Positions 18,774 to 27,008 are shown, counted from the stretch's first letter. The stretch is 55,191 bases of DNA from Bacteroidota bacterium (GCA_024279425.1 JAJRRO010000114.1:1-55191); one strand, 5' to 3'. Program-made: numbers and translations. Notes: generated by a model from the letters alone, not told the origin.

Positions 18774-19088
18774 TTAAGGTGCTATCCAATCGAAATTAAT
18801 CAAATTAGCTAAATTGTCAGTTTTAGTATTGTCAGGGTCAGACCTTAAATATTTACCATTACTTCCATTTACCACTTCTACGTTTTCACCTATTTTCCAA
18901 AAAGAAGTTGAATAATTCCAAACCCAAGTAACAGCGGAATTTCCATTGGCCTCTAATAGCTTTATGGCATCGGTTTTTGATTTTTTTGATGCTCTAGTAA
19001 CTGTTTTCCCTTTAACGGTATGAAAAGCATAATGCGTTATTACCTTATTACTGTCTTTCCATACTCCTGAAATTCTGTATTCTGCCAT
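18774..19088 (-). CDS. DUF3892 family protein
   Basis: A 104-residue protein matching the DUF3892 pattern: YRISGVWKDSNKVITHYAFH at the N-terminus, SKKSKTDAIKLLE, TWVWNY then WKIGENVEVV, and YLRSDPDNTKTDNLANL. The family is small, soluble and uncharacterised and turns up in accessory regions. It follows the 46-residue basic peptide gene by 24 bp and is followed by attC-like repeats. Confidence 0.75.
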   Translation of the reverse strand: MAEYRISGVWKDSNKVITHYAFHTVKGKTVTRASKKSKTDAIKLLEANGNSAVTWVWNYSTSFWKIGENVEVVNGSNGKYLRSDPDNTKTDNLANLINFDWIAP

Positions 19089-19112
19089 AGTATTTATATT
19101 TTCTTAATTTCT

Positions 19113-19253
19113 TTAATCATTAGGTTTGTGTTCATGAGGTTTTAATCCATGATGTTTTGGTTTAGTCTCTGGTCTCACTCGTCTTGTTTTGTCAGGTGTT
19201 CCATCTTCCTTTTTTGGCTTTGGCCCCGGTTTAATCGCTTGTATTGTCTCCAT
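19113..19253 (-). CDS. 46-residue basic peptide, paralogue of 16954-17085
   Basis: A short Pro/Lys/His-rich peptide (METIQAIKPGPKPKKEDG..., ending PHEHKPND). It aligns with the 43-residue peptide at 16954 through IKxGPK, PDxxRR and LKPHxH. Both sit beside a slightly larger cassette gene, which suggests a conserved accessory role, perhaps nucleic acid binding. Function unknown. Confidence 0.5.
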   Translation of the reverse strand: METIQAIKPGPKPKKEDGTPDKTRRVRPETKPKHHGLKPHEHKPND

Positions 19254-19334
19254 GATATATATTAAATAGTTTACCTCTTTTAAAGTAGTTAATCATAATT
19301 ACAGCCAACAATTGGATAACATCATTGATGCTAC

Positions 19335-19388
19335 CCTGCTTATAGGAACCGCCTTTTTGGCGTAAATTCTCCTTTAATGAGTTGATTC
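19335..19388 (-). repeat. attC-like palindrome, type C
   Basis: ACCCTGCTTATAGGAACCGCC then TTTTTGGCGTAAATTCTCC, closely matching the copies at 17586 and 20062. Downstream of the DUF4145-like gene. Confidence 0.4.
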
Positions 19389-19422
19389 CTAAACTGAACA
19401 TAGGCTTACTTTTATTTCGCTT

Positions 19423-20023
19423 TTATTCTTCATCTTTTGCCTTTTCAATTCCGCTTTGAACTCTTGAGGGCATTACAAATAAAAATTGAGCCAAAGCCAT
19501 AGTGAAATCAATAGTTTTTTGAGCATCATTTTCGTCAGGTAAGTCAGCTTCGTCATCAGCGTGTCTTTGGTCATTAGCATCTAATCTGACTTCGTGTGCC
19601 CATTCTGCCATCTTTTGTAATCAAATGAGCCTCGACAGCTTTATTTATCCTCGAATATAGATTTCCTTTTTTGTATCCTTTATCTTTAAGCATTGAGTCT
19701 ACTGAACTGGCAGAAAGCATTATTGAGCCAGCAGGTGCGTGTTTACTTTCAATTGCTTGATTCAGATACGCCTTTGCTCTTTCTGGAACAGAATCATCAA
19801 CATTTAAAGAATTTGGAAACATCTCTTGAATTACAGATTTATTTGGATATGCCCAAGCAGTAGTTACACCACCACATCTTTGACAGGAATATGTTTTCCA
19901 TTGTCTAACGTTGCCTCCAGAAAACGTTGCAGTTCTAAAATCTGAAACCATTGTTAGGTTCGGTTTATCAACGTTACAATGTGGACACCTTTCAATAATT
20001 AAGTTATTTTCTAATCTTGGCAT
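19423..20023 (-). pseudogene. DUF4145-like gene split by a frameshift
   Basis: Two adjacent minus-strand frames together make one DUF4145-like protein of about 200 residues. The first (20023 to 19574) has a zinc ribbon (CPHCN...CQRCGG) and a helical region. The second (from 19611) begins MAEWAHEVRLDANDQRHAD, the hallmark DUF4145 segment, and ends VMPSRVQSGIEKAK. The frame changes near 19612. It could be a mutation or a sequencing indel; I see no slippery heptamer. DUF4145 proteins are frequent in defence islands. Confidence 0.65.
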
Positions 20024-20061
20024 AGGTTTTTTTTAGTTTGCATATAACACTATGATTATTT

Positions 20062-20112
20062 GCCCAAAAATGAGTTGGTGGCCTTTTTGGCATAAATTTT
20101 CCTTTAACTAGT
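20062..20112 (-). repeat. attC-like palindrome, type C
   Basis: GCCCAAAAATGAG, TTGGTGGCC, TTTTTGGCATAAATTTTCC: GCCCAAAAA pairs with TTTTTGGC across the site. Lies 11 bp from the stop of the secreted protein gene at 20123. Confidence 0.45.
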
Positions 20113-20122
20113 CAATTACTTT

Positions 20123-20761
20123 TTACCTCGTATAAGGTATCCTCCTTGAAACTTTTCTCATTAAAACATTGATCAGATCTTGTGCGTCTGAGCCAAGTGA
20201 GCCTTTTACCTTTTTGAAATAATTAACAACCAACTCGTCATCAGCAGTATTCATAAAATCCATATTCATAATAGCACTGCTTGTTGAGAACAATCCTCCT
20301 GTTATAACTACAAGTCCTATGGCCGCACCAGTCGACATTGGTTTAGAGGTTTCAAAAGAACCAGTGATAATTGTCTCAACTCCTAAAATTTTACCTAACT
20401 CACTTGGTAAATACTCGTCATACGAATGAATGTCGATACCATTTTTTTTCAAAAGGGCATTTGTTCTGGCTGGGTTTTGCACATTTACCAACATAGTACC
20501 TCTCTTTTTTCTGGTCAAAAACCAGGTATACATGGCTTTTTGTATATCTAATGCTTCGTTCTTGCACATATCCTCAATCTGTTCAGAGGTGAAATCCTTT
20601 AATTGTTTGGGTCTTAGTTTAACCTGAACAGCCATGGGCAGTATTGCCATGGTATTGGTATTTAAAACATATTCTTGGGCATTAGGGTGCACATAAAGCT
20701 TAGTTTGTGAAAAAATTGCTGCCGTAAAAAGTAAACTTAGGATAAGTAATGGTGTTCTCAT
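20123..20761 (-). CDS. hypothetical exported protein
   Basis: A 212-residue protein with an N-terminal signal peptide (MRTPLLILSLLFTAAIFSQ), which fixes the start. The mature part has LGKILGVETIITGSFETSKP, a pattern seen in CsgG/TolB-type secreted proteins, and a hydrophobic TGAAIGLVVITGGLF stretch. The family is not clear to me. It is the last gene of the leftward array; the 320 bp before the next gene hold an AT-rich stretch and an inverted CAACTT/AAGTTG pair (20984-21001) but no gene. Confidence 0.55.
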   Translation of the reverse strand: MRTPLLILSLLFTAAIFSQTKLYVHPNAQEYVLNTNTMAILPMAVQVKLRPKQLKDFTSEQIEDMCKNEALDIQKAMYTWFLTRKKRGTMLVNVQNPARTNALLKKNGIDIHSYDEYLPSELGKILGVETIITGSFETSKPMSTGAAIGLVVITGGLFSTSSAIMNMDFMNTADDELVVNYFKKVKGSLGSDAQDLINVLMRKVSRRIPYTR

Positions 20762-21081
20762 GTAATTATTGGTTTTGATTTGTGTAAAGGTTTTCACTCT
20801 CACCCAATATAACCATTTAACAAACACATTTTACATTTGAAAGATAAACCTATGTCGTATGTAGGTCATAATTATATTAATGTAAGGTATAAAAAAGGAA
20901 AACCTCAGAAAAAATAAGGTTATCGTTCAATAGTGTTATAAAAAAGCTTTTATATTGCCCTACCCAAACTAACCATTATTATTGACAACTTCTGTATAAG
21001 TTGACTCTCTCCTGCTTACAATATGTTCGTTTTGAATTTACATTTAAGGTAAGAATAGTATTAATCTTAAATGTATTCAAA

Positions 21082-21222
21082 ATGAAAAAAGTGTTTTTTA
21101 CAATCTTAGCGGCTTTTGCCTTGGTATTATTTGTAGCATCTTGCGACAATGACACATCAGAGGAAGACAGACTTTATGAACAAGGAATTGAAAAAGGCGA
21201 GATCAAAGAAGGCGACATATAA
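21082..21222 (+). CDS. small predicted lipoprotein
   Basis: A 46-residue protein: MKKVFFTILAAFALVLFVASC is a lipoprotein signal with Cys21 as lipidation site, followed by an acidic tail. Small lipoproteins expressed from prophages sometimes exclude superinfecting phages, but nothing here proves that. It overlaps the start of the membrane protein gene that follows by 47 bp in another frame. Confidence 0.6.
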   Translation: MKKVFFTILAAFALVLFVASCDNDTSEEDRLYEQGIEKGEIKEGDI

Positions 21223-21592
21223 AGAAATTTTATTGGCATTGCTGATATTGGCCATGTCATTCTTACCGTATTTACATGATTTCGATGTTTTTAAAGGGGT
21301 GAAAGGCTTTAGTGGTTTTTCATCCCTTCGTATTGGTATTTGGGCAACTTCACTTTTTGTTGTTGCTATTAGTGGCTGGGTATTTGCTTTTTTGGGCCAC
21401 AAAGGTAAAAGCTACCGTTTTGTGATACTGGCCCCCATTTTTATGTTATCATTTCAGTTGGCCGTATATCTATTGGATGCAAGAAAAACTACCATAAATG
21501 ATTTTAATTGGAAAGTAGTCATTAACCTAATATTTGCGCTTTTCATTATAGTATTCTTCTATTGGAGAAAATCTAAACCCAACAGCGAATGA
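21176..21592 (+). CDS. multi-pass membrane protein
   Basis: A 138-residue protein with about four membrane helices (EILLALLILAMSFLPYL, IGIWATSLFVVAISGWVFAF, FVILAPIFMLSFQLAVYLL, VVINLIFALFIIVFFYW) and short charged ends. I chose MNKELKKARSKK as start because upstream residues are coded inside the lipoprotein gene. Unrecognised family. Forms a unit with its neighbours, overlapping the next gene by an ATGA. Confidence 0.6.
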   Translation: MNKELKKARSKKATYKEILLALLILAMSFLPYLHDFDVFKGVKGFSGFSSLRIGIWATSLFVVAISGWVFAFLGHKGKSYRFVILAPIFMLSFQLAVYLLDARKTTINDFNWKVVINLIFALFIIVFFYWRKSKPNSE

Positions 21593-21750
21593 GTATAAAA
21601 TTGTTGGCAGAATTTCAACTGTACCAATCCAAAAGAGATAGCTATACAGAAGAAGAAAGGAAAATCATTTTAGCTGAATTCCGAAGGAAATTAAAATCTG
21701 ATATGGGAAATGGCTTAGAAGGATTCCTTGATAAGATTAATGACCTATGA
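21589..21750 (+). CDS. small hypothetical protein
   Basis: A 53-residue charged helical protein (MSIKLLAEFQLYQSKRDSY..., ending FLDKINDL). Its ATG overlaps the stop of the membrane protein gene (ATGA), which supports translation coupling. Unrecognised. It is convergent with the repressor gene. Confidence 0.5.
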   Translation: MSIKLLAEFQLYQSKRDSYTEEERKIILAEFRRKLKSDMGNGLEGFLDKINDL

Positions 21751-21776
21751 TATAAATTACCTTCAATTTGTCTACC

Positions 21777-22268
21777 CTATTTTTTATCAACTTTTTCTTT
21801 TATTTCCTCAGTCAACAAACTAAGGTTTAGCAATGATTTACCGAGAACATCTTGGCCGTTGGTCAATTGGGATAGTTTTGAATTAATGACTTTATCAATA
21901 GTTTCAGGCAATTCTGACTCCAAAAACTTTACCCTATCCTGCAACATTACGATCAATTGATCTTTATTTACAGCACCGTTCTCACCATTTTTCCCTTTCA
22001 TCATGTCCGTCTCGTTTTCTTTCAATCTATAACCTGAAAGCTCACGCTCCAAATCTTTAATGTCACCAAACACCAATGTATCCAGGCTTAAATTAAATTC
22101 TTTCGATATAGAAAAAAGTTTGTCGACGGGTGGTTTTGCAATGTTATTTATCCAGTTACTTACATTTTTTCCTTTAGTTCCTATCAATTTACCAAAATCA
22201 TCTTGACTAAGATTCCGATACGAAAGAAGAAAACTAATATTCTGTGTCAAATTGTAAGTAATTGCCAT
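21777..22268 (-). CDS. HTH (XRE/CI-like) repressor of the element
   Basis: A 163-residue regulator. Residues about 8-65 form a helix-turn-helix of the XRE type (NLSQDDFGKLIGTKGKNVSNW), followed by a Lys/Glu-rich and probably coiled-coil C-terminal part, rather than a peptidase domain, so SOS-induced self-cleavage is not evident. I prefer the start at MAITYNLTQ because the longer version would code across the operator. It diverges from the early operon at 22347 with an operator between, the standard arrangement of a lysis-lysogeny switch. Confidence 0.75.
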   Translation of the reverse strand: MAITYNLTQNISFLLSYRNLSQDDFGKLIGTKGKNVSNWINNIAKPPVDKLFSISKEFNLSLDTLVFGDIKDLERELSGYRLKENETDMMKGKNGENGAVNKDQLIVMLQDRVKFLESELPETIDKVINSKLSQLTNGQDVLGKSLLNLSLLTEEIKEKVDKK

Positions 22269-22293
22269 TAAAATGGAATTTATTAGCCATATA

Positions 22294-22326
22294 ATGGGCT
22301 TAATGCCCATTTAATTGCTAAGTTTG
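22294..22326 (+). promoter_or_regulatory. operator and early promoter in the repressor/early-gene switch
   Basis: ATGGGCTTAATGCCCAT (22294-22310) is a perfect palindrome around a 5-bp centre, with a related GCCATATAATGGGC just to the left. TAAGTTTG at 22319-22326 matches the TAnnTTTG -7 element of the rightward early promoter, which places the palindrome over its -33 region. The repressor from 21777-22268 is the likely ligand. Confidence 0.6.
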
Positions 22327-22346
22327 TTCTATCAAAGTAATAAAAA

Positions 22347-22649
22347 ATGATCACCATCAATGAAAAATACCTGATAAAACGCAACATTTTGTTGTTCAAT
22401 AGGCTTTACAACAAAATAATGTTAGATGGTAAAGTACGAGAAGGTATACAAGCGGTTGCCGATGAATCTGAATATTCTTATGGTACGGTACGGCATGTAT
22501 ATTACTACAAGAAATATGCCTTTAGCCCGTGGAACATATTCGATGAAAAGACCGGTAAAATTGTCGGCACCCGCACCATAGAGGAAATTGTTGACGAGGC
22601 CAAAAGGATACTGAAAGAAGATGCAGAACTAGAAAAACAATCAGCATAA
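22347..22649 (+). CDS. first early gene, HTH-like regulator
   Basis: A 100-residue protein with a probable helix-turn-helix (GIQAVADESEYSYGTVRHVYYYKKY) and an acidic C-terminus. It is the first gene right of the divergent switch, the position of Cro-like or antirepressor proteins. Its stop overlaps the start of a 25-codon ORF (TAATG). Confidence 0.6.
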   Translation: MITINEKYLIKRNILLFNRLYNKIMLDGKVREGIQAVADESEYSYGTVRHVYYYKKYAFSPWNIFDEKTGKIVGTRTIEEIVDEAKRILKEDAELEKQSA

Positions 22650-22726
22650 TGTATAGCACCAACAAAAAATACCGATCAGAGGAAAACATCAACAATAAGT
22701 TACCGATACCACCATATCCTACTTAA
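22649..22726 (+). CDS. 25-residue putative peptide
   Basis: An ORF of 25 codons (MYSTNKKYRSEENIN..., ending PIPPYPT) starting on the last base of the preceding stop. It could be a translation-coupled leader or chance. It contains one CAACAAAA site. Low confidence. Confidence 0.25.
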   Translation: MYSTNKKYRSEENINNKLPIPPYPT

Positions 22727-22764
22727 AAGCGGAAGGTTGTACCACCCGTCTCCCATAAAAAAAT

Positions 22765-22790
22765 GAGGAGGTGGAACCAACCGCCTCCTC
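22765..22790 (+). other. GC-rich hairpin in the early leader
   Basis: GAGGAGGTGG and CCGCCTCCTC pair around a 6-nt loop, without a T run. It sits in the 166-bp gap before the excisionase-like gene and may be an attenuator, RNA-protein site or operator; no gene is visible in the gap. Confidence 0.4.
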
Positions 22791-22892
22791 GTGTTACCCC
22801 TTAGACCACCACCACAAATTAATGCAGCAATGACCTAAGTCCGGTCAGGGCCACCACAGCCCTTTCCGTATTGCTAAAGTAGCAAAAATAGT

Positions 22893-23114
22893 ATGAACAC
22901 CATTACCCAAATACGAAAAGCAGACTTGTACGTCGGCACCGAAAAAGCAGCGGTGTTGTTGGACAAAAGCGATTCTTGGGTAAAGAAGAACAGAAGCAAA
23001 TTCCCCTTTGTATTTAGACGTAAAAATGGGGGCCGCTTATTAGAATATGAGATAAGTAGCGTACTCGAAGTTTGGAACAAACTACAACTAATGAGGAAGG
23101 CAACAAAAACATAG
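22893..23114 (+). CDS. excisionase-like small HTH protein
   Basis: A 73-residue protein with VGTEKAAVLLDKSDSWVKKNRSK, a MerR/AlpA-type winged helix pattern typical of phage excisionases and small transcription regulators. It could be the directionality factor for the integrase at 10869 or an early regulator. Preceded by a GC-rich hairpin and followed by a terminator-like hairpin. Confidence 0.6.
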   Translation: MNTITQIRKADLYVGTEKAAVLLDKSDSWVKKNRSKFPFVFRRKNGGRLLEYEISSVLEVWNKLQLMRKATKT

Positions 23115-23154
23115 ATCATCAACAAAACCGAGGGGAAAGCAATTGCTTAACTCT

Positions 23155-23197
23155 TAACCGCTCCTGGCTTTTATAGTTCCCCTTCGGGAGCGGTTTT
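23155..23197 (+). terminator. terminator-like hairpin
   Basis: AACCGCTCC pairs with GGGAGCGGTT and is followed by TT and an A-rich stretch. It lies between the excisionase-like gene and the next early gene. Confidence 0.5.
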
Positions 23198-23211
23198 AAA
23201 AACCATTTCAT

Positions 23212-23409
23212 ATGCCAGAACAGTCAACAAAACCGCCAACAAAATCACCAACAATAATTCAGAACCAACAAGCCCATATTGTAAGCCTAATCGAAATGAG
23301 GGATATCTATCCCGAAGGCAAAGACCACTGGAATATTCTGATCAACCACATTAAGGGCATGCAACGCCTCCAACAAAAACAATCTTCACTTAAAACCATA
23401 ACATCATGA
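23212..23409 (+). CDS. small hypothetical early protein
   Basis: A 65-residue hydrophilic Gln/Thr-rich protein (MPEQSTKPPTKSPT...). Its stop overlaps the next start (ATGA). It contains three CAACAAAA octamers within 150 bp in different frames. Unrecognised. Confidence 0.5.
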   Translation: MPEQSTKPPTKSPTIIQNQQAHIVSLIEMRDIYPEGKDHWNILINHIKGMQRLQQKQSSLKTITS

Positions 23410-23858
23410 GTACAGAATCAGCCAATTTATGCACGGTCATAGCGGTTATTACCTATCTCTTATTTCTGGCTTTTCCACTTTTAAAATCTAGAACCCTGAA
23501 ACTAAGATCTGCCTTTCTAAAAAAAATAAATAACAAAACCCCTGATAGGGGCCAAGACCCACCACCCGAAAAAAGGCGGTTCTACTCAATGCACCGATCT
23601 AAGGGCAAGCCTAAGGGGATTCCCATACCAACGCTAAAAGTACAAATGCAACAATTGGTCGCTACCTGCCAAGCAACAAAAAGTCAAATGGTAGTACTTA
23701 TCCACGACAATCAAGAGATAGAGACAAGGGCTGCAATTGTTGGTGATGACCTGGATCTAATAAAATTGTTGAGCGATGCTTCTGACAAGAGCGAATTGAT
23801 CGACGAAATCTTGATGATCATCTCTAAGCACTACGCCGCTAAGTATCAATCGAAATGA
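23406..23858 (+). CDS. hypothetical early protein with N-terminal membrane anchor
   Basis: A 150-residue protein with one membrane helix at about residues 8-26 (CTVIAVITYLLFLAFPLL), a basic linker (GKPKGIPIP) and a soluble C-terminal part. Overlaps both neighbours by ATGA junctions. Unrecognised. Confidence 0.5.
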   Translation: MSTESANLCTVIAVITYLLFLAFPLLKSRTLKLRSAFLKKINNKTPDRGQDPPPEKRRFYSMHRSKGKPKGIPIPTLKVQMQQLVATCQATKSQMVVLIHDNQEIETRAAIVGDDLDLIKLLSDASDKSELIDEILMIISKHYAAKYQSK

Positions 23859-24307
23859 AGAGGGAAGAACTACAAAAGGAAATCGCCGAACTGTTGCGAC
23901 CTTATCCAGGCACCGAGACCATGTACGAAGGTGATAATGTTGTTGCCGCATTTTTAAGTGACCAAAACGCCAGGTCTGCCATACTTAGGTTTGCATCGCA
24001 ACGCAATTACAAACTTGCAGAAATCGGGAGTTCACACCTGGTTGTTTGTCAACGAAAACGAAAATCCAAAACCCTTAAGAAAGAAGTCCCGATCCTGGAA
24101 AACCAGCTTCGTGAAATAGAGGTATTCGGGGCCACTGAGGTAATCTACGAGAACACACATATCAACAAAATTGACCAGGCCATAAAATCTTTGATGGCAG
24201 TAGATAAAGATGTACCACATGCTGCATGTATGCAATCGGCAACAGAACATACCATTTTGCGCTTGCAGAACGTAAGGGATCAATTAACTAAAACCATCTA
24301 CGTATGA
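23855..24307 (+). CDS. hypothetical early protein
   Basis: A 150-residue soluble alpha/beta protein, unrecognised. ATGA junctions with both neighbours put it firmly in the early operon. No motif to suggest function. Confidence 0.5.
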   Translation: MKREELQKEIAELLRPYPGTETMYEGDNVVAAFLSDQNARSAILRFASQRNYKLAEIGSSHLVVCQRKRKSKTLKKEVPILENQLREIEVFGATEVIYENTHINKIDQAIKSLMAVDKDVPHAACMQSATEHTILRLQNVRDQLTKTIYV

Positions 24308-24615
24308 CCAATACCGAAATTTTTAGACAGCAACAAAAACTAAAGGGAGTAAACGGCGTACGAACACCCTACTTGCCCAAAGTGAACAAGAAATTGATTG
24401 GCCTCTACATTGATCTGGGTAAATCTCCTTCCATTGCAAGGGTCATAGATAAAACATTAAAGAACAAGACAATTATTCGCATTTGGCTCCGCGAAGAAGA
24501 AAAGGCCAACATTGTTGTGAACATGCGGATAAAGGAAATGTTCAAACACTTTCCTAAAGCAAAATTCCCCGCCGACTTTGAAGGCCCGTTTATTCAAATT
24601 GAAATTCCACTTTAA
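24304..24615 (+). CDS. hypothetical early protein
   Basis: A 103-residue basic protein (pattern LPKVNKKLIGLYIDLGKSPSI..., IIRIWLREEEK) with a proline-rich C-terminal end. Possible DNA-binding small protein, unrecognised. ATGA overlap with the upstream gene. Confidence 0.5.
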   Translation: MTNTEIFRQQQKLKGVNGVRTPYLPKVNKKLIGLYIDLGKSPSIARVIDKTLKNKTIIRIWLREEEKANIVVNMRIKEMFKHFPKAKFPADFEGPFIQIEIPL

Positions 24616-24616
24616 T

Positions 24617-24865
24617 ATGACAGACCAGGGAAAAGAAGGTGCCAACAAAAACGATACCACCGAGCGTTTGTTACGACAACAATTTGCAGGTCGAATCACG
24701 GACAAGGCCATCAAGAGCGATACCAATTGGTTCGTTTGGGTCGAAGGCGTTAAAGACCCAGAGTTGATTTCCGAGATCAAATATTTCGCCGCTACCCATC
24801 AAGTAGGTTTTGAGAACTACAAGGGCATCCTCAGAATCGGGAAGCTGGCACATGAATTAATATAA
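24617..24865 (+). CDS. hypothetical early protein
   Basis: An 82-residue soluble protein. I chose the ATG one base after the preceding stop rather than an upstream in-frame ATG inside the previous gene. Unrecognised. Confidence 0.45.
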   Translation: MTDQGKEGANKNDTTERLLRQQFAGRITDKAIKSDTNWFVWVEGVKDPELISEIKYFAATHQVGFENYKGILRIGKLAHELI

Positions 24866-24877
24866 ATCATACCTAAA

Positions 24878-25096
24878 ATGACAAAGCAACAGATTATGAT
24901 CAAGAAACTAAAAAAACTGAAAGGAAAATTAGTTACCCAAGAGTGGGATGTAGAGGAACTACAGGAAGATCAAAGGAGTATCCGAAGAAGGCTTCGAAAA
25001 GCGGAGAAGAGACTGGAAGTTATAGTCACTTGTTGCACACTTATTATTATGGCCTTGGCAGCATATGGCTTTCACATAGCCTTCGTACTCAAGTAA
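24878..25096 (+). CDS. small coiled-coil/membrane protein
   Basis: A 72-residue protein: residues 1-48 are a highly charged coiled coil (KKLKKLKGKLV, EDQRSIRRRLRKAEKRLE), residues 49-70 a membrane helix (VIVTCCTLIIMALAAYGFHI). It could be a lysis regulator or membrane tether; unrecognised. Confidence 0.5.
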   Translation: MTKQQIMIKKLKKLKGKLVTQEWDVEELQEDQRSIRRRLRKAEKRLEVIVTCCTLIIMALAAYGFHIAFVLK

Positions 25097-25151
25097 CGAC
25101 ATAAAATCATCAAACTAAATTTTTACTGCATCCCCGCAATAAAAACACAGA

Positions 25152-26993
25152 ATGAGCAACAACAATCCTAGAAGAAGCACACCGGAACAGACGTTAGGCA
25201 AACTGTTACAACAGTACCCCAACGTCGAGAAAACCTTCCAGTATGTGCACGTTAACCGCGAAAATGGCGACGAATACCCACTATGGGCCACCTACCCATT
25301 GTTGACCAAACAAGCCAAACGCCTCACCATTGCAGCATACGGTATATATGTAGAAGGCTACAACAAAAAGGTTCGCCTAGAACGCAAGAAAGTAAAGAAA
25401 CACAATGCGGCTTTAGCATTGATTCTAGAAAAGCTTGACCCTGAACAGGTAAAGCTGAAGCAACGGCATTTTTTGAGTTGCCACGGACATAACGATGTTT
25501 GGGAATACAACAAAAAGGTTTTTGAGCACAACAAACGTTTTGAACAGATCATTCCGCTTAAATTACCCCAGACCATAAAACAGGCTACCGAAAAAGTGTT
25601 CACTTCGCTTTTATGGGCATACGCGGCCCAGCTGTTAAAATTGAAGAAAGGAAAGGTTGCCAGCAACATTACACCCTACAGTCGCGAGGTGAATACGATG
25701 GAGGTCAACACCAAGCATTTAGAGAACCTCAAAGGCGACTTTGGCCTATACATATTGCATTGTTGCCCGGACACGATCTTAAACCATAAGAGCCGCCTGA
25801 TCGAAGCCGGGATCCTGGTAAACAATACCTTCCATAGTAGCAAGCGAGGCACCACGCACCACATTTGCCCTGAGATCTTGGTCGTTTTCGATGAATTCGA
25901 AAAGCAATTTGTTTTCACTGATAATCAGTTGATTAACATCTGCAATCCTGAGATCTTTAGGGATGTATTCATATCTACTTCATCAATTATTAAACCAACA
26001 GTTAAGAGAGTTGTTGATAGCCCAACAACTCTGATACGGAAAAAAAACGCCGAGGACAGTTTGTCTACCGATCAGGAGAAAGCTGTTTTTTTAAGAGACC
26101 ACTTTCCTACGGAAAATACTAGAGCAGACCTGCCGTCGGCTACTGGAGCACCGAGAAAAAAAGCAATTTCGGCGGAGCCGCAAGAAAAAAAGGGAGAATC
26201 GCCCGAAAAAAAGGATTCCGGCGCAAAAATCATCCCGCGAAACGGAACAGAAACGGAACACACTTCGTATCTGAGGTCGCTTTTGGTGGTGTGGAGTGTT
26301 TTTGCCAACAATTTGGCTGCCAAGAAATACGAAAATCACAAACCCGTACCCTACGATGTTCTAAAATATGAGGCCATGAACGGCAGCATGGGCCGTATCG
26401 ATTTTAGGGAATTGTTGATTACGGAACTTTTGAAGACCTTTTCAAAGATCTATGCCGATCACCCACGGTTCATTATCGTTTTTGCCGGTGAATGGTACAA
26501 TACGATCAAACTTTGGTTATTGAGTGGTCAATTCATGAGCGGTGACGGCAATGTGCTGTGCAAGGATACTGCCCTAAAGGAATATCGAAAATTTCTTTTC
26601 GCATTCACGGATCGTTCGTTTGGAGCGTATCCGGTAGCTCGGCGTTCAAAATTCGTTCCTGCAAGGCCCAGTACCTTCCTTGATCCTGATCTAAAAACAC
26701 CAGGTACGTTCATGTATCACTACAGGGCCGTGGAAGAAAATGTTGTCAAGAAAATGCATGCTGAAAACAAGCTACGGGCCAAAAAGCGAAAAAAGGCAGA
26801 ACAGAACCTGGCATACACCAACAATTTACGAAAACTGAACAGGGCCATTGCCCAATGGTACAATAGCGGCAGTGATTTTGCGAAACTGTTCAACTACTCC
26901 CAGAACAATATGCCGCCCAACCTACATGCCGACCTACCTAAACATCTGGATAATTTTTTCACCAACCAAAAGAAGTCCTATTTGAGTGCTTGA
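25152..26993 (+). CDS. large early protein, candidate replication initiator
   Basis: A 613-residue protein, the largest in the early operon. Residues about 165-260 look like a winged helix (DTILNHKSRLIEAGILVNN, then HHICPEILVVFDEF). A low-complexity charged linker (APRKKAISAEPQEKKGESPE) spans about 300-355, and a conserved-looking helical domain with several Trp and Tyr residues follows. I do not recognise a catalytic site: no P-loop, polymerase or primase motif. Size, position and winged-helix character suggest a replication initiator or partner. Unassigned. Confidence 0.5.
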   Translation: MSNNNPRRSTPEQTLGKLLQQYPNVEKTFQYVHVNRENGDEYPLWATYPLLTKQAKRLTIAAYGIYVEGYNKKVRLERKKVKKHNAALALILEKLDPEQVKLKQRHFLSCHGHNDVWEYNKKVFEHNKRFEQIIPLKLPQTIKQATEKVFTSLLWAYAAQLLKLKKGKVASNITPYSREVNTMEVNTKHLENLKGDFGLYILHCCPDTILNHKSRLIEAGILVNNTFHSSKRGTTHHICPEILVVFDEFEKQFVFTDNQLINICNPEIFRDVFISTSSIIKPTVKRVVDSPTTLIRKKNAEDSLSTDQEKAVFLRDHFPTENTRADLPSATGAPRKKAISAEPQEKKGESPEKKDSGAKIIPRNGTETEHTSYLRSLLVVWSVFANNLAAKKYENHKPVPYDVLKYEAMNGSMGRIDFRELLITELLKTFSKIYADHPRFIIVFAGEWYNTIKLWLLSGQFMSGDGNVLCKDTALKEYRKFLFAFTDRSFGAYPVARRSKFVPARPSTFLDPDLKTPGTFMYHYRAVEENVVKKMHAENKLRAKKRKKAEQNLAYTNNLRKLNRAIAQWYNSGSDFAKLFNYSQNNMPPNLHADLPKHLDNFFTNQKKSYLSA

Positions 26994-27008
26994 TCAAATC
27001 TATAGACC

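Larger units (their letters stand above)
12060..20120 (-). other. leftward accessory cassette array with attC-like repeats
   Basis: All the genes here are on the minus strand, mostly small and unrelated, and most are followed at the 3' side by one of three families of palindromic repeat (listed separately). The layout of unidirectional genes each with a folded recombination-like site, often lacking promoters and rich in toxin and defence genes, resembles an integron cassette array lacking its integrase. The repeats also occur outside the element (54519-54571), so a general dispersed palindrome family is the alternative. Confidence 0.5.
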
